A stretch of DNA of 24,082 bases, taken from the IMG/VR virus record IMGVR_UViG_3300038629_000383, positions 1 through 24,082 of that record. One strand, given 5' to 3'. Made by a program: the position numbers and the translations under genes. Numbering within the stretch: position 1 is the first letter of the stretch; each line of letters begins with the position of its first letter. The stretch is from a virus. The notes beneath the pieces are model-generated. The model saw only the letters and a program-made list of their open reading frames with translations, did no database searches and had not been told where the DNA came from. This document shows, in pieces, positions 5,436 through 13,508 of this stretch.

Positions 5436-7006
5436 TGTTTAAACTCCGTCCTTATCAAGAGCCTGTTGCTGATCTAGTCTTCGCTTATATGAAGGAGAAG
5501 AAAGGGCATCCACTAGTTGCTATTCCTACGGGTGGTGGCAAGACAGTGATCCTGGCAGAGCTGATAAAAGAATCTATCAAAAGATGGCCTAGCACTAAGG
5601 TTTTGATCCTATCCCATGTTAAAGAGATACTATATCAAAATTATGATGCAATTGAGAAGCACACACAAATGTCAATTGGGATGTATTCGGCAGGAGTAGG
5701 CAAGCGAGAGATAGAGCAGGTAACTGTAGCTGGTATACAGTCTGTCTTTCGTAAGCCTGAGCTATTCGCAGACTTTGATTTAATTATCATAGACGAATGC
5801 CATCGTATACCTCTTGGTGATGATACTATGTATTTAAAGTTCTTTGCTGGTTTAAAGAATCCTAAATACTTCGGACTAACTGCAACTCCATATAGACTCG
5901 GAAGCGGCCTAATATACGGTGATGAAGAGAAGCATCTATTTTCTCATTTAATATACGACTTAACAAGTAAAGAAAAATTTAATAAGCTCATAGAAGATGG
6001 TTATCTCTGTGACCTTAAAGTACAAGCTACGAATATGGAACTTGATCCTGATGGTGTTAAGACGACTGCGGGAGACTACGACAACAAGGAGCTTTCTGAG
6101 AAGTTTGATGTCAAGATGATTACTAAGCTAGCAGTCAAAGAGATAATTAAATCAGGAGCTGCTTACAAGAAGTGGCTCGTATTTGCAATAGATATAGAAC
6201 ATGCTGAAAATATAGCAGAGGAGTTAGCAAAAAATGATATCCCGACTATGGTCATCCATTCTAAGATGGAGTTTGATCGTGATACTGTTATTAGGCATTA
6301 TAAGCTCGGTACTTTTAGAGCTATTGTTAATGTCAATGTCCTTACTACTGGATTTGACGATCCAGAAATTGATCTCATTGCTCTCCTCAGGCCTACTAAA
6401 AGCCCGGTTATTCATGTACAAACAATTGGACGAGGACTTCGGATCGCGGATGGCAAAGATCACTGCCTCATTCTTGACTTCGCGGGAAATACCGAAAGAC
6501 TAGGCCCAATAAACGACATACGCATTAAGAAGAAGGGCAAAGGTCAGAAAGGTGGCGAAGCAATAACAAAGAGATGCCCAGAGTGTAATACCATACACGC
6601 TCCCGCTGTCCGTATCTGCCCTCACTGTGGCTATAAGTTTGAGTTCAAAAGTAACCTTGCTGCTAAGTCTGGCAGTATAGAAGTCATAGCTAAGAAAACA
6701 AAACCCTGGGTTAAAGTAGATAAGGTAACATATGCTATTCATCAAAAGAGAAACTCCCCAGATATGATTAAAGTTAGTTATCACTGTGGATTAAGGATGT
6801 TTCAAGAATATATATGTATACAGCACAAGCAAGGATCTTGGGCACATCGAAGAGCTGTTAACTGGCTACAATATCGAGGACTGGAAGATGCGAGATATGC
6901 TGACGTTCATGCTGTCATGGATAAATCTCATATGATAAATACACCAAAACAAGTTAAGTTAGACAAGAATGGTAAATATACTAATATTGTTGATTATAGT
7001 TTTTGA
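5435..7006 (+). CDS. Superfamily 2 DNA helicase with C-terminal zinc finger
   Basis: The 523-residue protein has the full set of SF2 motifs: PTGGGKTV (Walker A, residues 31-38), DECH (120-123), LTATPYRLG (148-156), TTGFDDPEID in the second RecA-like domain and QTIGRGLR (about 329-336). A CPEC...CPHC zinc ribbon lies at about 381-402, then a C-terminal domain of about 120 residues with Trp and Lys. This is the layout of phage DEAD/DEAH-type helicases related to SSL2 and type III restriction helicase subunits. It probably unwinds replication or recombination intermediates; the C-terminal region may bind DNA. A long structured gap follows. Confidence 0.85.
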   Translation: MFKLRPYQEPVADLVFAYMKEKKGHPLVAIPTGGGKTVILAELIKESIKRWPSTKVLILSHVKEILYQNYDAIEKHTQMSIGMYSAGVGKREIEQVTVAGIQSVFRKPELFADFDLIIIDECHRIPLGDDTMYLKFFAGLKNPKYFGLTATPYRLGSGLIYGDEEKHLFSHLIYDLTSKEKFNKLIEDGYLCDLKVQATNMELDPDGVKTTAGDYDNKELSEKFDVKMITKLAVKEIIKSGAAYKKWLVFAIDIEHAENIAEELAKNDIPTMVIHSKMEFDRDTVIRHYKLGTFRAIVNVNVLTTGFDDPEIDLIALLRPTKSPVIHVQTIGRGLRIADGKDHCLILDFAGNTERLGPINDIRIKKKGKGQKGGEAITKRCPECNTIHAPAVRICPHCGYKFEFKSNLAAKSGSIEVIAKKTKPWVKVDKVTYAIHQKRNSPDMIKVSYHCGLRMFQEYICIQHKQGSWAHRRAVNWLQYRGLEDARYADVHAVMDKSHMINTPKQVKLDKNGKYTNIVDYSF

Positions 7007-7009
7007 AGT

Positions 7010-7132
7010 TGGCTATAAGTTTTACTTATATCGTTATAAGAAAACGCTATAGCCAGAACAAGATTTTACTTTACTTTTACACTAAAAAGAGTAAAATACA
7101 CGGGTATCTTAAATAAAGAGATACCAATTTTT
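7010..7132 (+). promoter_or_regulatory. Three consecutive RNA hairpins between helicase and unknown gene
   Basis: Hairpin 1 (7010-7055) is TGGCTATA, GTTTT and CTTATA paired with TATAAG, AAAAC and TATAGCCA: 19 bp with small bulges and a TCGT loop. Hairpin 2 (7063-7097) is ATTTTACT with AGTAAAAT plus an inner CTTTT/AAAAG. Hairpin 3 (7103-7125) is a terminator. The whole gap is therefore folded. A weak promoter (TTTACT 7070, TAAAAT 7092, 16-base spacer) overlaps hairpin 2 and could make a separate message for the gene at 7155. Confidence 0.65.
7103..7132 (+). terminator. Intrinsic terminator or attenuator before 7155
   Basis: GGTATCT (7103-7109) pairs with AGATACC (7119-7125) around a 9-base loop, followed by AA and five T (7128-7132). 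The next ribosome binding site starts within 10 bases, so partial termination would lower or regulate expression of the gene at 7155. Confidence 0.6.
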
Positions 7133-7144
7133 CAACTACTGGAG
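7133..7144 (+). promoter_or_regulatory. Repeated leader motif CAACTACTGGAG, copy 3
   Basis: It differs from copies 1 and 2 by loss of one A (CAACTACTGG versus CAACTACTAGG). As at 1587 it directly follows a run of T after a hairpin and precedes a start codon (7155). Confidence 0.5.
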
Positions 7145-7154
7145 CAGTAAAGAA

Positions 7155-7760
7155 ATGGCAAAAGCACAAGAAGCAACTGAAGTAACCGAATCAGCTGATG
7201 AGATCAGTGAAATTCTCAATTCATTTAATGCCGGTGTCGATTCTGACAAAGGTGAAGATGAAGTGAAGATGGATATGATCGGAGCTGGAGCTACGTTTAA
7301 GAACGTAACTCGTTTGTATAACCAGTACATGATTGACACTGGTCGCTCAATGTCCAAAGAAGCGAAAACCACTCTCCTGGATGACAACCTTAATGATGCT
7401 CCCCTGGATACAGAAGAAGGGTTTAAGGCAGCAGTAGCTGTTGTAGTCAAGAAAGGCAAGAACGTTACGGATGGTTCAGCAGCCTCATTGATTCGTGCCT
7501 GGGCGAAAAAGAATGAAACTGAGTGCTACAAAGCTCCGGCTTCTGAAGGTACTCGTAACCCATTCGTTCCGAACTATCACAAGGCACTTATTGCTAATCC
7601 TGCAATGACCGAGCAAGGATTGAAGGACGTGATTGAAGCCCTGGAAAAAGATGAGTGGAAAGTTAATCCTACTCGCTGGTTCAATCAGCAAAACGCTATC
7701 CGTAAGATGGTAAATGCGGTTAACGCCAAGCTGACTGGAGCAGAAGCAGAAGCAGCATAA
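7155..7760 (+). CDS. Protein of unknown function, 201 residues, between structured RNA elements
   Basis: It starts at ATG 7155 after a GGAG site. The first 45 residues are acidic and probably disordered. A helical region follows (about 50-130: FKNVTRLYNQYMIDTGRSMS, then KAAVAVVVKKGKNV), and the C-terminal third has a Trp-containing NPTRWFNQQNAIRKMV segment and ends in an Ala/Glu tail. I do not recognise a family. It is one of few genes here that is not overlapped by its neighbours: three hairpins lie upstream and a 200-base structured gap lies downstream. That arrangement, and more GC-rich codons by eye, suggests high or independent expression, for example an abundant DNA-binding or host takeover protein. 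Confidence 0.7.
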   Translation: MAKAQEATEVTESADEISEILNSFNAGVDSDKGEDEVKMDMIGAGATFKNVTRLYNQYMIDTGRSMSKEAKTTLLDDNLNDAPLDTEEGFKAAVAVVVKKGKNVTDGSAASLIRAWAKKNETECYKAPASEGTRNPFVPNYHKALIANPAMTEQGLKDVIEALEKDEWKVNPTRWFNQQNAIRKMVNAVNAKLTGAEAEAA

Positions 7761-7961
7761 CACCCGGTCAAGGTGAGTCCTTTAGAGGTGTGGACAAAAA
7801 TACAACCTCAGAATGGGTGGGAATCCCTACTGGGACACCGGTGTTTATGTGGAGTTTTCCCCGGTGCTCCCAGTTCATCTTCCGCCTAGGTAAGCTCACG
7901 GGAAACTGCCTTTGCACCTAAGCATGTGCAAGAGATAAACTGCTCTTTTACTGGAGGCATT
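7759..7961 (+). promoter_or_regulatory. Long structured leader of the DUF3310 gene with competing stems
   Basis: A strong hairpin pairs ACTGGGACACCGG (7829-7841) with CCGGTGCTCCCAGT (7861-7874): 13 bp and one bulged C. Its 5' arm can instead pair far upstream: AACACC-C-GGT (7759-7768) with ACCGGTGTT (7837-7845). Near the gene, TTGCAC/GTGCAA (7912-7917 with 7926-7931) competes with a stem joining TGCCTTT (7907-7913) to GGAGGCA (7953-7959), which would hide the ribosome binding site. Mutually exclusive stems of this kind occur in riboswitches and protein-sensing leaders, but no known class is recognised. The stretch holds no gene. Confidence 0.55.
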
Positions 7962-8180
7962 ATGCCCAATAAAACACCGATGGATACTCAAGTTGGAGGT
8001 GGTCACTATAAAGATATGGCCATACAGCCGTTTGAGTATTGTATGAAGAACAAAATGAATGCCGGACAATCATCCGCGATCAAGTATATCTCACGCTATC
8101 CTTTCAAGCACGGGAAGGAAGATTTAGAAAAAGCAATCCACATCCTTCAAATGACCATTCAACTGGAGTATCCTGAATGA
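7962..8180 (+). CDS. DUF3310 protein, 72 residues
   Basis: I chose ATG 7962, with GGAGG five bases upstream, over the in-frame ATG at 7926, which lies in a hairpin. The protein has the DUF3310 signature: VGGGHYKDMAIQPFEYC, then AIKYISRYPFKHGKEDLEKA, then a terminal helix. DUF3310 proteins are widespread in phages and often annotated as nucleotide kinases, a label with little experimental support. The stop overlaps the exonuclease start (ATGA), placing it in the replication set. Confidence 0.8.
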   Translation: MPNKTPMDTQVGGGHYKDMAIQPFEYCMKNKMNAGQSSAIKYISRYPFKHGKEDLEKAIHILQMTIQLEYPE

Positions 8181-8731
8181 ATATAATTGTATTTGATACA
8201 GAGACTACAGGCCTATTACAGCCTGAAAACTCTGATTTAATTATGCAACCTAAGATCACAGAGATCTATGCAGTTAAGATTAATGAAGAGTTCGAAATGT
8301 TAGATGAGTATAGTCAGCTGATTAATGTAGGTGAGCCGTTGACTAAGGAGATAATCAGAATAACTGGAATCACTGATGATATGCTAAAGAACGAACCTCC
8401 ATTTGTAGAAGTCGCAGATGATATTATGAACTTCTTTGAGGATTCAACTTTAGCAGTAGGCCATAATCTAGCGTTTGATAATGGAATGTTAGATGTAGAG
8501 TACAAGCGGATAGATAGAGCAAGGCCAATCCTTATGCATAACCTTTGTACAGTAGAGGCTACTATGGGTATGACTGGGCATCGCCTATCCTTGACCCGCT
8601 TGCACTGGATGCTAATGCAAGAACAGTTCAAGGCTCACAGAGCTAAGGATGATGTATTTGCCTTAGTCCGTTGCCTTCACCAACTTACTGAAAAGGGGAT
8701 TGTCAAGTTCAATGAATATAAAGAAAATTAA
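8177..8731 (+). CDS. DnaQ-type 3'-5' exonuclease (DEDDh)
   Basis: The 184-residue protein has all three exonuclease motifs: FDTETTGL (D7 and E9), GHNLAFDN (95-102, D101) and HRAKDD (H154, D159), the DEDDh arrangement of the Pol III epsilon subunit and related enzymes. It covers only the nuclease domain. It lies two genes before the DnaE-type polymerase, which lacks its own exonuclease domain, so it most likely supplies proofreading. A more general RNA or DNA trimming role is possible. Confidence 0.85.
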   Translation: MNIIVFDTETTGLLQPENSDLIMQPKITEIYAVKINEEFEMLDEYSQLINVGEPLTKEIIRITGITDDMLKNEPPFVEVADDIMNFFEDSTLAVGHNLAFDNGMLDVEYKRIDRARPILMHNLCTVEATMGMTGHRLSLTRLHWMLMQEQFKAHRAKDDVFALVRCLHQLTEKGIVKFNEYKEN

Positions 8732-8918
8732 TTTAAAAGGAGTTGGTGATAATGACGGATATTTCGAATATACATTTCCTATTATCAAAAGCGAGCTTCA
8801 GAAAAAATTAGAACGACAAGGCTGTGCTTTTAAAGGGCAAGAATTATTAGCTAATCATGAAGCTGATCCAGAAAAACCTTGTTATTGTGGAAGACCAAAT
8901 GAATATAATTCAGACTGA
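8712..8918 (+). CDS. Small protein with CYCG motif, 68 residues
   Basis: The frame runs from ATG 8712, 20 bases inside the exonuclease gene, to 8918, 20 bases inside the polymerase gene. The protein begins MNIKKINLKGVGDNDGYF, has a charged helix (SELQKKLERQ) and ends PEKPCYCGRPNEYNSD, where the two cysteines could bind a metal. The start lacks a clear ribosome binding site, so translation may depend on the upstream gene. The frame bridges two genes exactly, which supports it. Function unknown. Confidence 0.55.
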   Translation: MNIKKINLKGVGDNDGYFEYTFPIIKSELQKKLERQGCAFKGQELLANHEADPEKPCYCGRPNEYNSD

Positions 8919-11607
8919 GTATTCCTTTAAGCAAGTCTTTTATCACCTGGAGCAAGCCATTGATGATTCTATTAATTCTGGCCATGATAGCATTTGCATT
9001 ATGGATAACACGACCTTCGGTTATGTCAAATTCGAGAAGATCTGCCGGGAGAAGGGCATTCGACCCATATTTGGACTTAGAGCCATTATGTGCGATACCC
9101 AGCTTAAGACCCGCTCAAAATACGAAACGTGTAATGAATCGGAGGAAGTCTATTTAATAGCAACTTCTCAAAGAGGTATCTCTGAGCTTTATAAGATTTA
9201 TACAAAGAGTACAGAGCAGAAGTATTACTTCAATCGTATCTATCCAGAGAATCTGGAGGGGACTAATCTATATGTTATATCCAATAAGTTTCCAGCTAAT
9301 TGTAAGAGAGACGATATTTGTATTCCGTTCGCTAAGTATTCCAGCCCTGATCATATATCTACTTATCAGTGTATCTCTGGGTCACGTGGAGTTCCAACTC
9401 GCGAAGAACAATACCTTAGTGATCTGGGTTTACTCAGATATTGGACTCCCTCGCAGATAGACAAGAAGAATGCTATCCCTCATATTATTGATGATTACGA
9501 GCTTCCAAGAGCAGGGATGATCAAGTACAATGGAAAACGTAACTTTATGTTAGCTTGCTGGAGTGGCTTTACTGAATTAGGATTTGATGAAGATGGTGAA
9601 TATGGTGATCGCCTTAGTTATGAAATAGATATGATCATGAGCAAGAACTTTCAAGATTACTTCCTAATCGTATCAGATATGATAACAAAGGCCAGAGAAA
9701 CTATGATTACTGGCCCTGGCCGGGGCTCATCAGGAGGTTCTCTTGTATGCTATTGTTTGGGTATTACTAATATTGACCCGCTCAGGTTCGGTCTTATCTT
9801 CGAGAGATTCATTGATATTAACAGGAGTGATTTCCCTGATATTGATACCGATTATCCAGATACAACCCGGCCAGAGGTTCTAAAACAGGTAGCTAGGCAA
9901 TATAAATCAGCTGCTCAGCTTTGTACCATTACTACCTATCAGCCTAAGACTGTAATCAATGACTTTGCTAAAGAGTATCATATCCCGGCCTATGAACTGA
10001 ATGAGCTTAAAGACTCTATAATTGAACGTAGTTCAGGGGATGCTCGTGCTAAGGCTTGTCTAGCTGATACATTCGAAGGTACAGAGATAGGAAAGAAATT
10101 CCTGGAACAGCACCCATATATGATATCAACCACACCAGCGGAAGCCCACGCCAGGCACTCTGGAAAACATCCCGCTGGTATTATCGTTCTTGATGAGGAT
10201 ATTAATCACTATGCAGCCTATGATCATAATTCTAATAACATCTGTATGGAGTATGCTGATGCTGAATCCATAGGTCTTCTGAAGATAGATGTCTTAGGAT
10301 TGCGAACTCTATCAGTTATACAAAATTGCTTAGAACTATCTGGAGTAGATATAAATGAAATATATACTATTGATTTGGAAGATAGCAACGTACTCGATGT
10401 TTTTAATACTATGGACATGTCTGATATTTTCCAATTCGACGGTGACGCTATTCGAATGGTCAATAGCCGTATATGTGTCAGTAATTTTTCTGATTTGGCG
10501 GCTATCACCGCTTTGGGTAGACCAGGCGCACTTAACTCAGGAGGAACGAACCGATACATTAAGGTTGCTTCTGGTGAAGAAGAACCAATCTATTATGGAG
10601 AACTCTACGAAAGAGTAACTAAGCCAACCCACGGGATTGTAGTCTATCAAGAGCAGACCATGCTCTTACTTAAGGAATACGGTGATCTATCCTGGAATGA
10701 TGTTAATATCATGAGAAGGATTATATCCAAATCTAGAGGCAAGGAATTCTTCTCCAAGTATATGGACAAGTTTATAGCTGGAGCAATTAAGCTTGGTCAC
10801 GCTAAGGATGAAGATGAGGCAATGATAGTCTGGACTGCTGTATCAGAGATGGGGTCTTACGCTTTTAATAAATCCCACGCAGTAGGTTACGCTATGATCT
10901 CTTATTGGTGTGCTCACTGTAAGCTCGAATATCCGCTTAACTGGTTAGCATCTAATCTTAATAATGCTAAGGACTCCGGCCATGGGCTCAGAATGCTTCG
11001 TAAGTACGTCGAGATACATCCTGAGTTAGAGTATGTTCCGGTCGATCCAGATACTTCTGAGATAGGTTGGACAATCCAGGATGGAGTTCTAATAGGTGGC
11101 CTAACCAATATCCACGGGATAGCAGAGATAAAAGCCAAGGAGCTTATAAACAAGCGAGAGATGGGGATTATGCCAACTCCGGCTATGTTCGAGAAGCTAT
11201 GTAACCCGATTACAGATTATGATGAGCTTTACCCTATGGCTAAGAACTATAAGCATATCTATGACAAGTGGGATATAACAAAGATAGAAGATCTATCCCC
11301 AGGAGCATTAGCTGTTACTATAGGTCGGCTTACCATGAAGGATCTGCGTGACCGGAATGATGTTCAGTCTCTTATGAAGAGAGGAGGCAAGCGGGTAGAG
11401 GAAAATACACATTATCTTAACTTGATTATCGAAGATGATACAGGAGCAATTAAGTGTACATTAGCACCTTTCGATATGGATCAGCTAGAAGGATTAAGAC
11501 TCGCGGAAGAATTAGTTGTTGGGTCTGTTGTAGCTGTCCATGGTCAAATCCGGGAGGGTTGGCAAACTATATCAATTAAAGGGGTTAGCCCCATAGAGGA
11601 TTTATGA
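8899..11607 (+). CDS. Family C DNA polymerase (Pol III alpha / DnaE type)
   Basis: I set the start at ATG 8899 with GGAAG five bases upstream, giving 902 residues, shorter than typical bacterial DnaE (about 1,100-1,200). The N-terminal PHP-like domain retains FGYVKFEKICREKGIRPIFG but not the HxH metal motif, so it looks inactive. The catalytic palm has GPGRGSSGGSL (about 272-282), PDIDTD with two catalytic aspartates (about 313-318), HARHSGKHPAGIIV (about 417-430) and KIDVLGLRTL with the third aspartate near 464. Later FNKSHAVGYAMISY is the usual finger signature. A C-terminal OB-fold-like domain (about 830-902) ends the protein. It should be the phage replicative polymerase, with the separate DnaQ-type exonuclease as proofreader. 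No sliding clamp gene is visible. Confidence 0.9.
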   Translation: MNIIQTEYSFKQVFYHLEQAIDDSINSGHDSICIMDNTTFGYVKFEKICREKGIRPIFGLRAIMCDTQLKTRSKYETCNESEEVYLIATSQRGISELYKIYTKSTEQKYYFNRIYPENLEGTNLYVISNKFPANCKRDDICIPFAKYSSPDHISTYQCISGSRGVPTREEQYLSDLGLLRYWTPSQIDKKNAIPHIIDDYELPRAGMIKYNGKRNFMLACWSGFTELGFDEDGEYGDRLSYEIDMIMSKNFQDYFLIVSDMITKARETMITGPGRGSSGGSLVCYCLGITNIDPLRFGLIFERFIDINRSDFPDIDTDYPDTTRPEVLKQVARQYKSAAQLCTITTYQPKTVINDFAKEYHIPAYELNELKDSIIERSSGDARAKACLADTFEGTEIGKKFLEQHPYMISTTPAEAHARHSGKHPAGIIVLDEDINHYAAYDHNSNNICMEYADAESIGLLKIDVLGLRTLSVIQNCLELSGVDINEIYTIDLEDSNVLDVFNTMDMSDIFQFDGDAIRMVNSRICVSNFSDLAAITALGRPGALNSGGTNRYIKVASGEEEPIYYGELYERVTKPTHGIVVYQEQTMLLLKEYGDLSWNDVNIMRRIISKSRGKEFFSKYMDKFIAGAIKLGHAKDEDEAMIVWTAVSEMGSYAFNKSHAVGYAMISYWCAHCKLEYPLNWLASNLNNAKDSGHGLRMLRKYVEIHPELEYVPVDPDTSEIGWTIQDGVLIGGLTNIHGIAEIKAKELINKREMGIMPTPAMFEKLCNPITDYDELYPMAKNYKHIYDKWDITKIEDLSPGALAVTIGRLTMKDLRDRNDVQSLMKRGGKRVEENTHYLNLIIEDDTGAIKCTLAPFDMDQLEGLRLAEELVVGSVVAVHGQIREGWQTISIKGVSPIEDL

Positions 11608-11810
11608 TTGAGCTACGTTGGTTTAATAAAGAGCATTATCATGCTGTTAGTGATGGCCCTTATGATACTGCTAGAGCGGAGACGATTAGCAAAAGAGTTT
11701 TACAGATTAGACAAATCAAATGGAGAGTTGATGCGTCAGGAGCTGTAAATGTATTCCCTGCTCCAATAGAATGGACAGAGTGGGAAGATGTTCCTGAGGT
11801 ATTTATATGA
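11604..11810 (+). CDS. Small protein, 68 residues, unknown function
   Basis: ATG overlaps the polymerase stop (ATGA) and the end overlaps the next start (ATGA). The sequence is beta-rich with several Trp (ELRWFNKEHYHAV, then IEWTEWEDVPEVFI). No family is recognised. Tight coupling to polymerase and HD hydrolase genes suggests joint expression only. Confidence 0.65.
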   Translation: MIELRWFNKEHYHAVSDGPYDTARAETISKRVLQIRQIKWRVDASGAVNVFPAPIEWTEWEDVPEVFI

Positions 11811-12367
11811 AGATCTTTAAATTCATTAATGATATGTCCAACGTAAGACGTTGGTCTCACGCCTATTGCCATAAGGAGGAAAGTGTGCTAGAACATACAG
11901 CTGTAGTATCAATCCTAGCTTTAGCCATGGGATCAGAAGTAGGAGCGGATATGGCTACTTTACTGGAAAAGGCTTTGCTTCATGATATGGAGGAGGTTAT
12001 CACAGGAGATATACCAAATCCTACTAAGTATCATAATCCAAAAATAACTAAAAAAATAAAACAGTTTGAGGATATTGCTGCCTCTGAAGTTGCTGATAAA
12101 TATTTTGGAGAATGGGCTAAGGCAACTTGGGCTTGTTCTAAAGATGGTACATTAGAAGGTGAGATTATAAGAATAGCTGATATAGGTGCAGTAGCATATA
12201 AAATTCAGCAGGAGATTGCCCTTGGGAATAATTCATTTTCAAAATATGAAGAAAATGTTTGGAACTCTCTCCATGATATAAAGTATAATTTAAAGAATGA
12301 TTGTTTATTAATCTATATTCATGATATTATGGATATTGTAACAGGAGCAAAAAGTGAAAACAGCTAA
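11807..12367 (+). CDS. HD-domain phosphohydrolase, YfbR-like deoxynucleotidase
   Basis: The 186-residue protein carries the HD metal site: H30 in LEHTAVVS, H59-D60 in LLHDMEEV and D125 in IRIADIGA. RRWSH (14-18) and EVITGDIPNPTKY (63-75) match the YfbR family, whose E. coli member removes phosphate from dNMPs. Phage relatives of this fold include DatZ, which hydrolyses dATP. The neighbours (ThyX-like, deoxyribosyltransferase-like) support work on the deoxynucleotide pool. Which nucleotide it prefers cannot be read from the sequence. The end overlaps the next gene by 14 bases. Confidence 0.8.
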   Translation: MKIFKFINDMSNVRRWSHAYCHKEESVLEHTAVVSILALAMGSEVGADMATLLEKALLHDMEEVITGDIPNPTKYHNPKITKKIKQFEDIAASEVADKYFGEWAKATWACSKDGTLEGEIIRIADIGAVAYKIQQEIALGNNSFSKYEENVWNSLHDIKYNLKNDCLLIYIHDIMDIVTGAKSENS

Positions 12368-13508
12368 ACCACATGTTAAATTAATTACACTGATGGATGG
12401 AAGGGAATCCGCATGGATGGCAAGTAGACCAAAGTTCTCAAAGGAGAACCTACATCTAGGAGAAATTGGAAAGATGGATTTGAGCTTAAACTCAATGAAG
12501 GCTTATACCCTGGAGTTCCGCTCAAGTTCGTTCTTCCGTGATCTAGTCTTCTCTCTGCGTCCAATCTCTGGATGGGCTTTATCAATCCGATCTATGCCTA
12601 TTAGCAGAGATACCTTACGAACTAGTGAGGAGTTTAGACATCTACACGATGATGATAAGCAGATAGATGATATGCTAGTATATTTGGAGGAAGGAGGCGA
12701 GAGGGATAATGTACGTGGGATGCTACGTATGTCAATATCAACCGTCTATACAGTTACTCTAGATCACAGGGTTCTACTTGGATTCTGTAAGGCTATGGAT
12801 AGATTAAACCGTGATCTTTTTAATATATATGGAGTTCTTATTCTTAATGCAGTCAATGGATGGGATGATTACGATTCTTGTAATTACGCCGATGTAGGTA
12901 AGTACTATGAAATTAATGATGATGAGCGTCAAGGAGGTGAAAGAACAGAGAGAGTTGGAGGGATGATATTTGGTTATTATAATATGAAGGTCGCCTTAGC
13001 ATCTCAATTTTTACGTCAGCATTACTCTAAGATCAAGATTGGCTTTTGGAATAAGATACCAAACTATTTCAATGAGTCTATCTCTCAGTCTGATAATATA
13101 GAAGTTGCCTTCTATATAGATAAGCAATCATACGCAGGGTTGATGTCTCTCCGCTCGCATTGGGTCATAGATTGGTCTATGGATATGTGGGGAGGAATTG
13201 TATCTGATTATATAAAGGGTATGCCTACAGAAGATTTCTGGGAGTTTATCCCAAATGGAGCTGGCAAAGAAGACCCTTACTATGCCGATGTTTACAATAG
13301 AATACTAGGTGAAGATCCAGGGCTACCTTGCCCAATCATGTGTCAATGGCCGGAAATGCTTGATAGGAAGAAAAAGCAAGTTGGAGACTCTCCTCTTATA
13401 CAGAAGTATTACGATCTATTTGCAGAAGGATATGTATTAGATAATCCTGATAATGAAAACCGTGTGAAGTATCTTAAACTACAGGAGGAACAAATATGTA
13501 CTATATAG
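12354..13508 (+). CDS. Divergent ThyX-like protein with two motif copies
   Basis: The start is GTG 12354 with AGGAG about 6 bases upstream; no in-frame ATG is near. The 384-residue protein is about 1.5 times a normal ThyX. The ThyX motif RHRxxSxNxxSxR aligns with SLRPISGWALSIR at residues 67-79, keeping the third-position Arg, both Ser and the last Arg but losing RH and N. A second similar stretch, SLRSHWVIDWSMD, lies at 265-277. ThyX makes dTMP from dUMP with FAD and folate. Whether this one does, makes a modified pyrimidine, or is a structural relative is open. The neighbours favour a role in nucleotides. The family call is tentative. Confidence 0.5.
   Translation: MKTAKPHVKLITLMDGRESAWMASRPKFSKENLHLGEIGKMDLSLNSMKAYTLEFRSSSFFRDLVFSLRPISGWALSIRSMPISRDTLRTSEEFRHLHDDDKQIDDMLVYLEEGGERDNVRGMLRMSISTVYTVTLDHRVLLGFCKAMDRLNRDLFNIYGVLILNAVNGWDDYDSCNYADVGKYYEINDDERQGGERTERVGGMIFGYYNMKVALASQFLRQHYSKIKIGFWNKIPNYFNESISQSDNIEVAFYIDKQSYAGLMSLRSHWVIDWSMDMWGGIVSDYIKGMPTEDFWEFIPNGAGKEDPYYADVYNRILGEDPGLPCPIMCQWPEMLDRKKKQVGDSPLIQKYYDLFAEGYVLDNPDNENRVKYLKLQEEQICTI

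Noticed and set aside
8711-8908. Direct repeat AATGAATATAA at 8711 and 8898
   Set aside because: Eleven AT-rich bases around two start codons; not enough to call a mobile element or duplication.
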